A DNA stretch of 64,000 bases, from contig NZ_AP022570.1 of the NCBI RefSeq assembly GCF_010728325.1, forward strand, positions 4,960,001 through 5,024,000, read 5' to 3'. Below, piece by piece: positions 25,387 through 33,681 of this stretch. The stretch comes from Mycolicibacterium poriferae (GTDB taxonomy: Bacteria; Actinomycetota; Actinomycetes; Mycobacteriales; Mycobacteriaceae). The notes under the pieces are model-generated. The model had not been told where the DNA came from, searched no databases, and worked only from the letters and a program-made list of their open reading frames with translations. Within the stretch, counting starts at the first letter, position 1, and each line of letters starts with the position of its first letter. The translations under genes were made by a program, and so were the position numbers.

Positions 25387-26370
25387 ATGAGTCCCATGCG
25401 GGTGGCATTGGCGTTGGGCTCCGGCGGTGCGCGTGGTTACGCCCACATCGGCGTGATCAACGAGCTGCACGAGCGGGGACACGAGATCGTCGGCATCGCC
25501 GGCTCGTCGATGGGCGCGCTGGTCGGCGGCTTGGAGGCGGCCGGCAAGCTCGACGAATACGCGGTGTGGGCAGGCTCGTTGACTCAGCGAGCGGTGCTGC
25601 GACTGCTCGATCCGTCGATCGCGGCGGCGGGTGTGCTGCGGGCGGAGAAGATCCTCGAGGCGGTGCGGGAGATCCTCGGTGAGGTGACGATCGAAGAGCT
25701 GCCGATCCCGTTCACCTCGGTGGCCACCGACCTGATCACGGGCAGGTCGGTGTGGATGCAGCGCGGACCGGTCGACGACGCTATCCGGGCATCGATCGCC
25801 ATCCCCGGCGTGATCACACCGCATGTCCTCGACGGCCGGCTGCTCGCCGACGGCGGGATTCTCGACCCGATCCCGATGGCACCGATCGCCGCAGCCCCGG
25901 CCGACGCGACGATCGCGGTGAGCCTGGGCGGTGACGACCCGGAGGTGTCACGAGGCGAGCGGGAGACACGGCCCTCCACCGACTGGCTGAACCGGATGTG
26001 GCGCAGCACGTCGTCGCTGTTGGACACCAAGACCGCGCGCAGCCTGCTCGACACCCCCACCGGCCGTTCGGTTCTGGGCCGCTTCGTCGACGCTGACGAT
26101 CCCGAGGATGCCGAAATCGTGGCGGCCACGAGTCTGCCGGTGGTGCCGCGGCTGGGCGGTTTCGAGGTGATGAACCGCACCATCGACATCGCGCAGGCCG
26201 CGCTGGCCCGCCACACGTTGGCGGCCTACCCGCCCGATCTGCTGATCGAGGTCCCGCGAACCGTATGCCGCAGCTTGGATTTCCACCGCGCCGACGAGGT
26301 CATCGAGATCGGGCAGGAACTCGCCAGCGTGGCGCTGAACAACCTCGACTCCGGAGAAACGACGAGTTAG
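25387..26370 (+). CDS. Patatin-like phospholipase (RssA type, Rv1063c-like)
   Basis: A 327-residue soluble serine lipase-fold protein. The phosphate-binding loop GSGGARG lies at 11-17, the catalytic Ser41 in AGSSMGAL (GxSxG), and the catalytic Asp in LLADGGILDPIP. The C-terminal part (IDIAQAALARHTL...) resembles RssA/NTE-type bacterial patatins. ATG 25396 is an alternative start with the same core. It probably hydrolyses phospholipid or acyl-ester bonds. A second patatin gene lies convergent 90 bp downstream. Confidence 0.9.
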   Translation: MSPMRVALALGSGGARGYAHIGVINELHERGHEIVGIAGSSMGALVGGLEAAGKLDEYAVWAGSLTQRAVLRLLDPSIAAAGVLRAEKILEAVREILGEVTIEELPIPFTSVATDLITGRSVWMQRGPVDDAIRASIAIPGVITPHVLDGRLLADGGILDPIPMAPIAAAPADATIAVSLGGDDPEVSRGERETRPSTDWLNRMWRSTSSLLDTKTARSLLDTPTGRSVLGRFVDADDPEDAEIVAATSLPVVPRLGGFEVMNRTIDIAQAALARHTLAAYPPDLLIEVPRTVCRSLDFHRADEVIEIGQELASVALNNLDSGETTS

Positions 26371-26460
26371 CCCAGCCGGCTGCGGCACGCGCGAAACTCT
26401 CTACCGCACCGTCGGTTTCGGCGCCGACACACGTGGTGTTCGACAGCACGAACAAGCGTT

Positions 26461-27327
26461 TCACACGCCGAGGAACGCGGCCACCCGCTGCGCCTCCCTG
26501 CGCCCCTGCTCCCGGCCGGCCCGCGCCGACGGTGCCCGGCAGGCCGGGTCGAGGGGATTGGGGCCGAAGGCCTGCAACGAGTCGGCGTCGGTGAAGATCG
26601 CCAGTGCCGCACCGGGAAACGCATCGATCTCGTCGACCGCACCGCTGCCCCACGGAGACGGCGAATCGATACCCGACGGGACGAGAGCGACGGCCGCGGC
26701 GCAGTCGCGAACGGCAACCATGTTCACGGTGCTGCCGACACCGCCGTCCATGAAGCGGCGATCACCGATCGTCACCGTCGGCCAGACGCCGGGCACCGCA
26801 CAGCTCGCCGCCACGGCATCCACGAGATCCACCCCGGATCCGTTGTCGAACACCACGAGTTCGCCGGTTTCGATGTCGATTCCGGTGACCCGCAGGACGC
26901 GGGAGGGCCAGTCGTGCGACGGCAGCCGGCGGGCGATGACCTCGCGGCGCACCGACTCGGCCACGGTGTCGGTCTGCGCGGCGACCGCGCCGATCCTCTG
27001 CAGCTTCTGCCCAGCGGTGGTGTCCGGAGCCAGCATCGCGCTCAGGAACAGCTCGGTGATGGACTCCACCGAGACACCGGGATGGAGCTCGTGCGCACCA
27101 CCGGCTTCGGAGGTCTGCCGGTCGAAGAGCTCCTCGAGGCCCACGCCGCTGCTGAGCTGGGCGGCGACCGTCGAACCCGCCGAGGTGCCGAGCAGCACAT
27201 CGCTGGCAAGCAGCGCCTCCCCCGCGTCGGGCCGCTCGTCACAGATGCCCTGCAACACCCCCGTCTCCCAGGCGATGCCGGCCAGACCTCCGCCGGCGAG
27301 CACCAGGGCACGGCCGAAGGTGGTCAT
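26461..27327 (-). CDS. Patatin-like phospholipase (Rv1062-like)
   Basis: A 288-residue patatin distinct from its neighbour: glycine loop LAGGGLAGIAWETGVLQG, catalytic Ser49 in LLGTSAGSTVA, catalytic Asp in RRFMDGGVGSTVN. The C-terminus is rich in charged residues (RAGREQGRREAQRVAAF). It overlaps the dienelactone hydrolase stop by 4 bp (ATGA), indicating translational coupling, so it may act in the same catabolic or lipid-turnover unit. Confidence 0.9.
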   Translation of the reverse strand: MTTFGRALVLAGGGLAGIAWETGVLQGICDERPDAGEALLASDVLLGTSAGSTVAAQLSSGVGLEELFDRQTSEAGGAHELHPGVSVESITELFLSAMLAPDTTAGQKLQRIGAVAAQTDTVAESVRREVIARRLPSHDWPSRVLRVTGIDIETGELVVFDNGSGVDLVDAVAASCAVPGVWPTVTIGDRRFMDGGVGSTVNMVAVRDCAAAVALVPSGIDSPSPWGSGAVDEIDAFPGAALAIFTDADSLQAFGPNPLDPACRAPSARAGREQGRREAQRVAAFLGV

Positions 27328-28037
27328 CGGTCGGCCGCCAGGTGTGCGCCGAAGAAGTCGAACACCCTGCGGTAGGCGTCGTCGGTGGCCGCTGCGTCGT
27401 GGCCGAAACCCACGATGCGCAGCAGCGATTGGGCCGCAAGCTCGTTGGCGAACGAGTGCCCGACGTCGGGATAGACCTTGACGTCGTTGTCCACCCCGGC
27501 GCGGTCGAGCGTCTCCTTGAGTCGTGGGGCGGTTCCGATGTTGAGGATGTCGCGGCGGCCGTAGCTGGCGACCACCGGACAGGTGCCGGCCGTCAGGAAG
27601 CCGTACTCCCGCATGGGGGACGGATAGAACGGCGCGGACGCGTCGAACCCCTTCGTGCCCATCACCAGCGCGAAGCCCCCACCCATGCAGAAGCCGGCGA
27701 CTCCGATCCTGCCGGTGCAGTCCGCCCGCTCGGCCAACATCGCCCGGGCGGCGTCGAGGTCGTCGACCGCCTCACCGGTGCGCCGCGCCAGCGCCCGCAT
27801 CACCGCACGCACGCACCGCACGTAACTGCCCCGGGAGAACAGGTCAGGCGCCAGCGCCAGGAAACCGTTGTCGGCGAACCGCGCGGTGTTGCGGCGGATG
27901 TCCTCGGACAGACCGAAGGCATCATGGATGACGACGACGCCTGGCCAGGGCCCACCTTCCGACGGCACCGCCAGCGCCGCGGAAATGGGTCCGGTCGGGG
28001 TGCTCACCTCGGTGGTGGTCAGGCTGCTCTGCCCCAC
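27324..28037 (-). CDS. Dienelactone hydrolase family protein
   Basis: A 237-residue alpha/beta-hydrolase of the dienelactone hydrolase family, with nucleophile Cys117 in AGFCMGGGFAL, Asp in YGRRDILN and His in PDVGHSFANEL, the Cys-Asp-His triad that separates this family from ordinary esterases. The GTG at 28037 follows GAGAGGA. These enzymes open lactone rings in aromatic and cyclic compound degradation; the substrate here is unknown. It begins a small unit with the patatin, 46 bp after the SRPBCC gene. Confidence 0.9.
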   Translation of the reverse strand: MGQSSLTTTEVSTPTGPISAALAVPSEGGPWPGVVVIHDAFGLSEDIRRNTARFADNGFLALAPDLFSRGSYVRCVRAVMRALARRTGEAVDDLDAARAMLAERADCTGRIGVAGFCMGGGFALVMGTKGFDASAPFYPSPMREYGFLTAGTCPVVASYGRRDILNIGTAPRLKETLDRAGVDNDVKVYPDVGHSFANELAAQSLLRIVGFGHDAAATDDAYRRVFDFFGAHLAADR

Positions 28038-28083
28038 GGCAATCCTCTCGTCGTGTCGACGGCCCGGCCGCCGATCGAGCGCT

Positions 28084-28551
28084 TCAGTTCAGCAGTTCCT
28101 CGGAGAGCTGTTCGAGAGCCTGCCGGGCGTAGCCGCGCCACAGCGCGGAGAACGCCGGCATCAGGGCCGTCGCGGCGCGCGTCTTCGGGTGGACCACCCA
28201 GTGCCAGGTCACCCGTGTGCCGGTGCCGACGGGAGCGAAGCGCCACTGGCCCTCGATGTGGTCGACCAGAGGTGCCAGCGGACCGGTGATGCCGGAAAGC
28301 GTGTAGCCGAACCGGTGGGGCGGGTCGAGCAGCGTGAGTTCTTCGCGCATGCTGCCGCCGCCGACCTGCACGACGGTGCGGGTCTGTCCGACGCTGTTCC
28401 ACTCCCCGGTCTGGTCGCGGACCGCCTTGATCGGCGCGATCGGCCCGTACCAGCGTCGGAACAGCGTAGGCAGTGCAATCGGCAAGGTGCGGTCGAACGC
28501 GGTGGCGACGTCGACGGGGATCGCGCGCGAGTGCTCCATGACCACGGGCAT
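28084..28551 (-). CDS. SRPBCC (START-like) ligand-binding protein
   Basis: A 155-residue single-domain protein with the polyketide-cyclase/dehydrase helix-grip pattern: EHSRAIPVDVATAFDRTLPI at the start, REELTLLDPPHRFGY in the middle, and a long C-terminal helix (SALWRGYARQALEQLSEELL). Such domains bind hydrophobic ligands such as sterols or lipids. No catalytic residues can be assigned. It lies 15 bp after the Rv1059-like reductase, so both may respond to the same KstR-type operator. Confidence 0.85.
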   Translation of the reverse strand: MPVVMEHSRAIPVDVATAFDRTLPIALPTLFRRWYGPIAPIKAVRDQTGEWNSVGQTRTVVQVGGGSMREELTLLDPPHRFGYTLSGITGPLAPLVDHIEGQWRFAPVGTGTRVTWHWVVHPKTRAATALMPAFSALWRGYARQALEQLSEELLN

Positions 28552-28566
28552 GGCAGCGATGCTAGA

Positions 28567-29616
28567 TCAGCCCAGCCGGGGAGCGGCCCTGCCGCCGAGC
28601 AAAGGCAGGTCCAGGTAGGTGGCGATGCCCGGCGCGGCGGCACACACCGCGGGCACCGAGTTGACGCAGTGCGCGGCGGTCGCCACGATTCCGGACTCCG
28701 GGCCCTCGTCACCGAACTCCGACTGGAAGCCCTTGACCGACACGGTGAAGCTCGGGTCGCCGCGGACCTCCATCTCGTAGCGCTGACCTTCGGGCCCGAA
28801 GTCCCAGGCGGGGTCGAGATCCTGTTCACCCATGAGCCAGTTGACCGTCACGCGCACGACGACGTCGTCGCCGACGAGCGCCTCCCAGTGGAACTTGCGG
28901 GCGGCGACCTGGCCCGGCTCGATGACGCCCATCGGAGAGTCGATCGGCGCGGTGGCGACCGCGAGTTCCTGCGAGGAGCGCACCATCGGGTCGGCGGCGA
29001 ATCCGATCTTGTCGACGATCATGCGCACCGACTGGATGAATCCGCCGTCGAGCAGCTTCTGCATCGGGCCGGTGAGCGCCTTCTCCGGGGTGTCGCCGAA
29101 GCCCATCACGTAGCGCAGCACATCGGGCGCCTCGTACGTGCGCAGGTCGGAGAATTCCTCGGCCCGGACGAACGTCACACCGGTCGACATCGCGGACAGC
29201 ATCAGCGGAAACTTCTCGCTGATTCCGCCCGGGGCGATGCCGGTGCCGTGCAGCGTCGCGTTGCCCTCGATCGCCGCGGCACGCAACGGCGCCGCCTCCT
29301 TGTCCGACGGATAGAACCAGCCGACGGGGCTGACCACGTTCTTGCCCGAACGCAGCAGGGCGGCCACCTCGTCGGGGTTGGGCAGCAGGGGGGTGTAGAC
29401 CACGGCGTCGGCGTCGAGGGCGAGGATCTCCTCGACGCTGTCGGTGGCGGCCACACCCACCGGGTCGACGCCGGCGATCTCCCCGACGTCGCGGCCCGCC
29501 TTGTCCGGCGAGTGCACCCAGCAGCCGACCAACTCCAGCTCGGGGTGCTCGAGGACGCCTCTGATCGCGGCGACGCCGACTCCACCGGTGGCCCACTGCA
29601 CGACCCGCAACGCCAT
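28567..29616 (-). CDS. NAD(P)-binding dihydrodipicolinate-reductase-like protein (Rv1059-like)
   Basis: A 349-residue oxidoreductase with an N-terminal Rossmann fold (VVQWATGGVGVAAIRGVLEHP, where the glycines replace the usual GxGxxG) and the mid-region GIAPGGISEKFPLMLSAM typical of the mycobacterial DapB-like family that includes Rv1059. It is too divergent to be lysine-pathway DapB. The start ATG is at 29616 after AGGAGGA. A palindrome fitting the KstR consensus lies 26 bp upstream, suggesting induction during sterol catabolism. Confidence 0.88.
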   Translation of the reverse strand: MALRVVQWATGGVGVAAIRGVLEHPELELVGCWVHSPDKAGRDVGEIAGVDPVGVAATDSVEEILALDADAVVYTPLLPNPDEVAALLRSGKNVVSPVGWFYPSDKEAAPLRAAAIEGNATLHGTGIAPGGISEKFPLMLSAMSTGVTFVRAEEFSDLRTYEAPDVLRYVMGFGDTPEKALTGPMQKLLDGGFIQSVRMIVDKIGFAADPMVRSSQELAVATAPIDSPMGVIEPGQVAARKFHWEALVGDDVVVRVTVNWLMGEQDLDPAWDFGPEGQRYEMEVRGDPSFTVSVKGFQSEFGDEGPESGIVATAAHCVNSVPAVCAAAPGIATYLDLPLLGGRAAPRLG

Positions 29617-29641
29617 GTCATCCTCCTGGTAGCCGCAAAAC

Positions 29642-29655
29642 TAGAACACGTTCTA
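29642..29655. promoter_or_regulatory. KstR-type operator
   Basis: TAGAACACGTTCTA matches the published KstR consensus TnnAACnnGTTnnA at every fixed position, with perfect 6-bp arms around a 2-bp centre. It lies 26 bp before the start of the Rv1059-like gene and about 97 bp before the opposite Pro-rich gene. Confidence 0.65.
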
Positions 29656-29751
29656 CTAGTGGTCTACACCGATACTCGTCCAGGAGCACGCGAAACGGGC
29701 AACTGCGCATTAAGGTGACGGGGCTGGCACCACACACCGGAGGGAACCTCG

Positions 29752-30669
29752 ATGAGCGACCCGAACCAGGGACCCCCCGGCGGCTCCGGGAACGACCGGG
29801 GCCAACCCGACGACCAGGGCGCCACGCCCGGGCAGGGCTGGTCGCCGCCGACCCCGCAGCCGAGTTCGGCTTACCCGCCCCCGCCCCCGGGTCCGTCGTA
29901 TCCCCCGCCGGGCGCACCGCAATATCCCGGCGCGTCCTATCCGCCGCCGGGTGGTGCGCACTACGGCGGCAACCCGGCGTATCCGCCACCGCAGGGGCCG
30001 CCACCGGGCTGGCCCCAGCAGGGTCCGCCGCCCGGCGGGGGTCAGAGCAAGGGCCCCATCATCGCGCTGATCGCCGCGGCCGTGGTGGGCCTGCTCGTCC
30101 TCGCTGGGGTCGGTATCTGGCTGATCACGCGCTCGGACGACTCGGGGTCGGGGACCGCGGCCACGACGTCGCCCACCGCCGCACCGACCACCTCGGCGCG
30201 CGAGCCGACCCGGCGACCCAGAACCACCACCGCCGCGCCGACGCCCGACGAGTCGCTCAACGCGCAGCTGATGGGACTGCTGTCGGCGGGACACGACCCG
30301 TCGAACTGCGAGCCGGTTTCGCCGGCGGGCACCGCTCTCGCCACGGTCGACTGCGGGCCGTCGAACTCGCCGGGCGGGCCGGCGAGCACGCGGTATTCAC
30401 TGTTCGGCGACCGGGCGACGCTCGACGCCGGGTTCGACCAGGCGATCGGCGTCAACGACGAACTGCTCGAATGCCCGGGCAGCGGTCTCGAATCGCCGAC
30501 CACCTGGCACTACACCGACACCCCTGACGACGTGGCCGGCAAGGTCGCGTGCGGCACCTACAACGGCAACCCGGACCTGGTGTGGACCAACGACGAGGAA
30601 CTGCTGCTGGTCGACGCGCAGGGACCCGACCTCGCCGAACTGCACGAGTGGTGGATCGAATTCGGCTGA
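29752..30669 (+). CDS. Proline-rich single-pass membrane protein with extracytoplasmic domain
   Basis: A 305-residue protein. Residues 1-100 are Pro/Gly/Tyr-rich (repeats of YPPP), a transmembrane helix follows ([19 protein letters not shown]), then a Thr/Ser/Pro linker, and a C-terminal domain of about 130 residues with four cysteines (NCEPV, VDCGPS, LECPGS, ACGTYNG) that probably form two disulfides outside the membrane. The layout resembles mycobacterial proteins related to the sensor part of membrane kinases, but no kinase is present. The ATG at 29752 follows GGAGGGAA. Function unknown. Confidence 0.8.
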   Translation: MSDPNQGPPGGSGNDRGQPDDQGATPGQGWSPPTPQPSSAYPPPPPGPSYPPPGAPQYPGASYPPPGGAHYGGNPAYPPPQGPPPGWPQQGPPPGGGQSKGPIIALIAAAVVGLLVLAGVGIWLITRSDDSGSGTAATTSPTAAPTTSAREPTRRPRTTTAAPTPDESLNAQLMGLLSAGHDPSNCEPVSPAGTALATVDCGPSNSPGGPASTRYSLFGDRATLDAGFDQAIGVNDELLECPGSGLESPTTWHYTDTPDDVAGKVACGTYNGNPDLVWTNDEELLLVDAQGPDLAELHEWWIEFG

Positions 30670-30718
30670 GCGCGCTAAGTTCCCTTCGAGAACGCAATGC
30701 CGCGAAGGGAGGACGCTC

Positions 30719-31939
30719 ATGAACCGCGTGTTCGTGGTGGGTGTCGGGATGACGAAGTTCGAGAAGCCGGGCGGACGCGTAGCTCGCGGAGCGGACCATG
30801 AGGCGCGCAAGGAGGGGTGGGACTACCCCCAGATGGCCCATGAGTCGGGCAGCAAGGCGCTGGCCGACGCCGGAATCGACTACACCGAGGTCGAGCAGGG
30901 CTACGTCGGCTACGTAGCCGGGGATTCCACATGCGGCCAGCGCGCGCTCTACGAACTCGGCATGACCGGCATCCCGATCGTCAACGTGAACAACAACTGT
31001 TCGACGGGGTCGACAGCGCTGTACCTGGGCGCCCAGGCGATCCGCGGCGGGCTGGCCGACTGCGTGCTGGCGCTGGGCTTCGAGAAGATGCAGCCGGGCT
31101 CGCTGGGCGGCGGCGCCGATGACCGCGAGTCGCCGATGAAGCGGCACATCCTGGCGCTCAATGAGATCGACGACATGCAGTTTCCGGTGGCGCCGTGGAT
31201 GTTCGGCGCCGCGGGCCGTGAGCACATGCGCAAATACGGCACCACCGCCGAACATTTCGCCAAGATCGGATTCAAGAACCACAAGCATTCGGTCAACAAT
31301 CCCTACGCGCAATTCCAGGACGAGTACAGCCTCGACGACATCCTCGGCGCCAAGATGATCTCCGACCCGCTGACCAAGCTGCAATGCTCGCCGACCTCGG
31401 ACGGGTCGGCTGCGGTGGTGCTCGCCAGTGAGGAGTTCGTCGCGCGTCACGAACTGTCCGGTCAGGCCGTCGAGATCGTCGGTCAGGCGATGACCACCGA
31501 TTTCGCATCCACCTTCGACGGCAGCGCGGCCAACATCATCGGCTACGACATGAACGTGCAGGCCGCGCAGAAGGTGTACCAGCAGTCGGGCCTCGGCCCG
31601 GAGGACTTCCAGGTCATCGAACTGCACGACTGCTTCTCGGCCAACGAACTGCTGCTCTACGAGGCCCTCGGGCTGTGCGCACCGGGGGAAGCGCCCAAGC
31701 TGGTCGACGACGAGCAGACCACCTACGGCGGACGGTGGGTGGTCAACCCGTCAGGTGGCCTGATCTCCAAGGGGCACCCGCTGGGCGCCACCGGGCTGGC
31801 GCAGTGCAGCGAACTGACCTGGCAGCTGCGCGGCACCGCGGATCGGCGCCAGGTCGACGACGTCACCGCCGCGCTGCAGCACAACATCGGGCTGGGTGGG
31901 GCCGCGGTCGTCACCGCCTACCAGCGCGCGGAGCGCTGA
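30719..31939 (+). CDS. Ltp1-like thiolase / lipid-transfer protein
   Basis: A 406-residue thiolase-fold protein very similar to M. tuberculosis Ltp1 (Rv2790c), of the SCP-x group associated with sterol side-chain and branched-acyl metabolism. The nucleophile Cys is in [13 protein letters not shown]; other motifs are [18 protein letters not shown] and [17 protein letters not shown]. Relative to Ltp1 there is an insert of roughly 11 residues after MTKFEKPGG (around residues 20-30). The ATG is preceded by GGGAGGA. The preceding Pro-rich gene ends 49 bp away, and no operator was seen there. Confidence 0.9.
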   Translation: MNRVFVVGVGMTKFEKPGGRVARGADHEARKEGWDYPQMAHESGSKALADAGIDYTEVEQGYVGYVAGDSTCGQRALYELGMTGIPIVNVNNNCSTGSTALYLGAQAIRGGLADCVLALGFEKMQPGSLGGGADDRESPMKRHILALNEIDDMQFPVAPWMFGAAGREHMRKYGTTAEHFAKIGFKNHKHSVNNPYAQFQDEYSLDDILGAKMISDPLTKLQCSPTSDGSAAVVLASEEFVARHELSGQAVEIVGQAMTTDFASTFDGSAANIIGYDMNVQAAQKVYQQSGLGPEDFQVIELHDCFSANELLLYEALGLCAPGEAPKLVDDEQTTYGGRWVVNPSGGLISKGHPLGATGLAQCSELTWQLRGTADRRQVDDVTAALQHNIGLGGAAVVTAYQRAER

Positions 31940-32041
31940 AACGGCGGGCTCCGCGTCAGCGATGTGGTGGTGCGACAGTCGATCTCGGTCTCACTGAACT
32001 GCGCGCGATGACCCCGGGCGCGGGCTCAGCTTCGCGCGAAC

Positions 32042-32087
32042 GTACGCATTCTGATGGATCCGAGCCTGATTCCCTCAGAATGCGTAC
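32042..32087. repeat. Perfect 13-bp inverted repeat
   Basis: GTACGCATTCTGA (32042-32054) and TCAGAATGCGTAC (32075-32087) are exact reverse complements around a 20-nt spacer. They lie downstream of the thiolase gene, before the terminator shared with dctA. It could be an extra terminator hairpin or a protein-binding site. Confidence 0.65.
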
Positions 32088-32126
32088 TCCCGCGAGACAC
32101 CATCGGGCCCGACGTGCACGCGCGAA

Positions 32127-32157
32127 AAGGCCCGGCCGTCGGGGCCGGCCGGGCCTT
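32127..32157. terminator. Bidirectional GC-rich terminator between thiolase and dctA
   Basis: AAGGCCCGGCC (32127-32137) pairs perfectly with GGCCGGGCCTT (32147-32157) around a 9-nt loop, between two convergent genes. The arms end in AA/TT, so each strand reads A-stem-T. Confidence 0.75.
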
Positions 32158-32170
32158 CCCTCCGCGCGCC

Positions 32171-33568
32171 CTACACCGCCGCAGGGACTTTCGCCTGCGC
32201 CGGCTCGTCGACGTGCGAGGTCTGGGTGGTGTGGGAGTCGTCGAGCATGCTGACCTCGTCGAACGGATCACGGCCCGCCAGAACAGCATCCACCTTGGCC
32301 GTGTCGACGGTCTTGGTCCACGAGCCGACCAGCAGGGTCGCCACCGCGTTGCCCGAGAAGTTGGTCAGCGCGCGTGCCTCGGACATGAATCGGTCGATCC
32401 CCACGATCAGCCCGACGCCGTCGAGCAGGTCGGGTCGGTGGGCCTGCAGCCCCCCGGCCAGCGTCGCCAGGCCGGCGCCGGTCACCCCTGCCGCGCCCTT
32501 GGACGCCACGATCATGAACACCAGCAGACCGATCTGCTCACCGACGGTCAACGGATCGCCGAGCGCGCCGGCGATGAACAACGACGCCATGGTCAGGTAA
32601 ATCGCCGTGCCGTCGAGGTTGAACGAGTAGCCGGTGGGCACCACGACGCCGACGGTGGAGCGGTTCACGCCGAGATGCTCCATCTTCGCGATCAGCCGCG
32701 GCAGTGCGGATTCCGACGACGACGTCGACACGATGAGCAGGTATTCGCGGGCCAGGTAGCGCACCAGCTTGAAGATCGACACCCCGGAGACCACGCGCAG
32801 CAGCGAGCCGAGCACGCCGAACACGAAGATCATGCAGGTCAGGTAGAAGCCGAGCATCAGTGCCATCAGCTGGCCGACCGCGGCCCAGCCGGTCTGCCCG
32901 ACCACGTTGGCGATCGCGCCGAACGCGCCGATGGGAGCCAGCCACAGGATCATCACCAACACCTTGAACACCAGCTTCTGGAGGTGTTCGATCCCGCGCA
33001 GGATCGGTTGGCCCGCAGCGCCCAGGCCCTGCAGCGCAAAGCCGACCAGCAGCGCGACGAACAACGCCTGCAGCACGCTGCCTTCGGTCAGTGACGAGAA
33101 CAACGACGTCGGGATGATGCCCTGGACGAACTCCATCAGCCCGCCGGCTTCGTGCGCCTTGTCGGCGAGTTCGGCTCCCTTGCCGGCGTTCTCGGTCAGG
33201 TTCATGCCCGCACCCGGGTGCAGGAGGTTGCCGACGACCAGGCCGATGCCCAGCGCGAAGGTGGACATCACCAGGAAGTAGACGAATGCCAGCCCGCCGA
33301 CCTTGCCGACCGTGGCGGCCTTGCGGACCGAGCCGATGCCCAACACGATCGTGCAGAAGATCACCGGCGCGATCATCATCTTGATCAGCGCGACGAACAT
33401 GGTGCCGAGCACGCCGACGCTCTTGCCGACATCGGGGGCCATGATCCCGACCCCGACCCCGGCCAGCACGGCGACGATGACGGCGATGTAGAGCCAGTGC
33501 GTCCGGTCGCGCCGTTTGGGTGGCTGCGACGGCTCCGGCACCGTCGGCCGATCTGTCGTGGTCGTCAT
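32171..33568 (-). CDS. dctA: C4-dicarboxylate/proton (sodium) symporter DctA
   Basis: Imports succinate, fumarate, malate or related acidic substrates. The 465-residue protein has the dicarboxylate/amino acid:cation symporter signatures: serine-rich loop VSTSSSESALPRLIAKME, NLDGT in PTGYSFNLDGTAIYL, and GIDRFMSEARALTNFSGNAVA near the C-terminus. The ATG at 33568 follows GGAGGA. M. tuberculosis has a counterpart in Rv2443. It is divergent from a CitA-type sensor kinase, and the intergenic region contains a CRP-like site, so it is likely controlled by both substrate and cAMP. Confidence 0.94.
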   Translation of the reverse strand: MTTTTDRPTVPEPSQPPKRRDRTHWLYIAVIVAVLAGVGVGIMAPDVGKSVGVLGTMFVALIKMMIAPVIFCTIVLGIGSVRKAATVGKVGGLAFVYFLVMSTFALGIGLVVGNLLHPGAGMNLTENAGKGAELADKAHEAGGLMEFVQGIIPTSLFSSLTEGSVLQALFVALLVGFALQGLGAAGQPILRGIEHLQKLVFKVLVMILWLAPIGAFGAIANVVGQTGWAAVGQLMALMLGFYLTCMIFVFGVLGSLLRVVSGVSIFKLVRYLAREYLLIVSTSSSESALPRLIAKMEHLGVNRSTVGVVVPTGYSFNLDGTAIYLTMASLFIAGALGDPLTVGEQIGLLVFMIVASKGAAGVTGAGLATLAGGLQAHRPDLLDGVGLIVGIDRFMSEARALTNFSGNAVATLLVGSWTKTVDTAKVDAVLAGRDPFDEVSMLDDSHTTQTSHVDEPAQAKVPAAV

Positions 33569-33626
33569 GATGGTGTCCTCCGGGCTCGGGTCGACAATGG
33601 GGTCTGCAAGGATGGTCGGCCAGAGC

Positions 33627-33640
33627 GTGAGCCAGGTCAC
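33627..33640. promoter_or_regulatory. CRP-like palindrome between dctA and the sensor kinase
   Basis: GTGAGCCAGGTCAC contains the CRP half-sites GTGA and TCAC with the canonical 6-bp spacing. It is the only such site noticed in the 113-bp divergent region, placed to affect both promoters. Confidence 0.6.
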
Positions 33641-33681
33641 GTTTTAGTTCATTTCGTTCACGGTGGAAGGCGGTGCGGACG

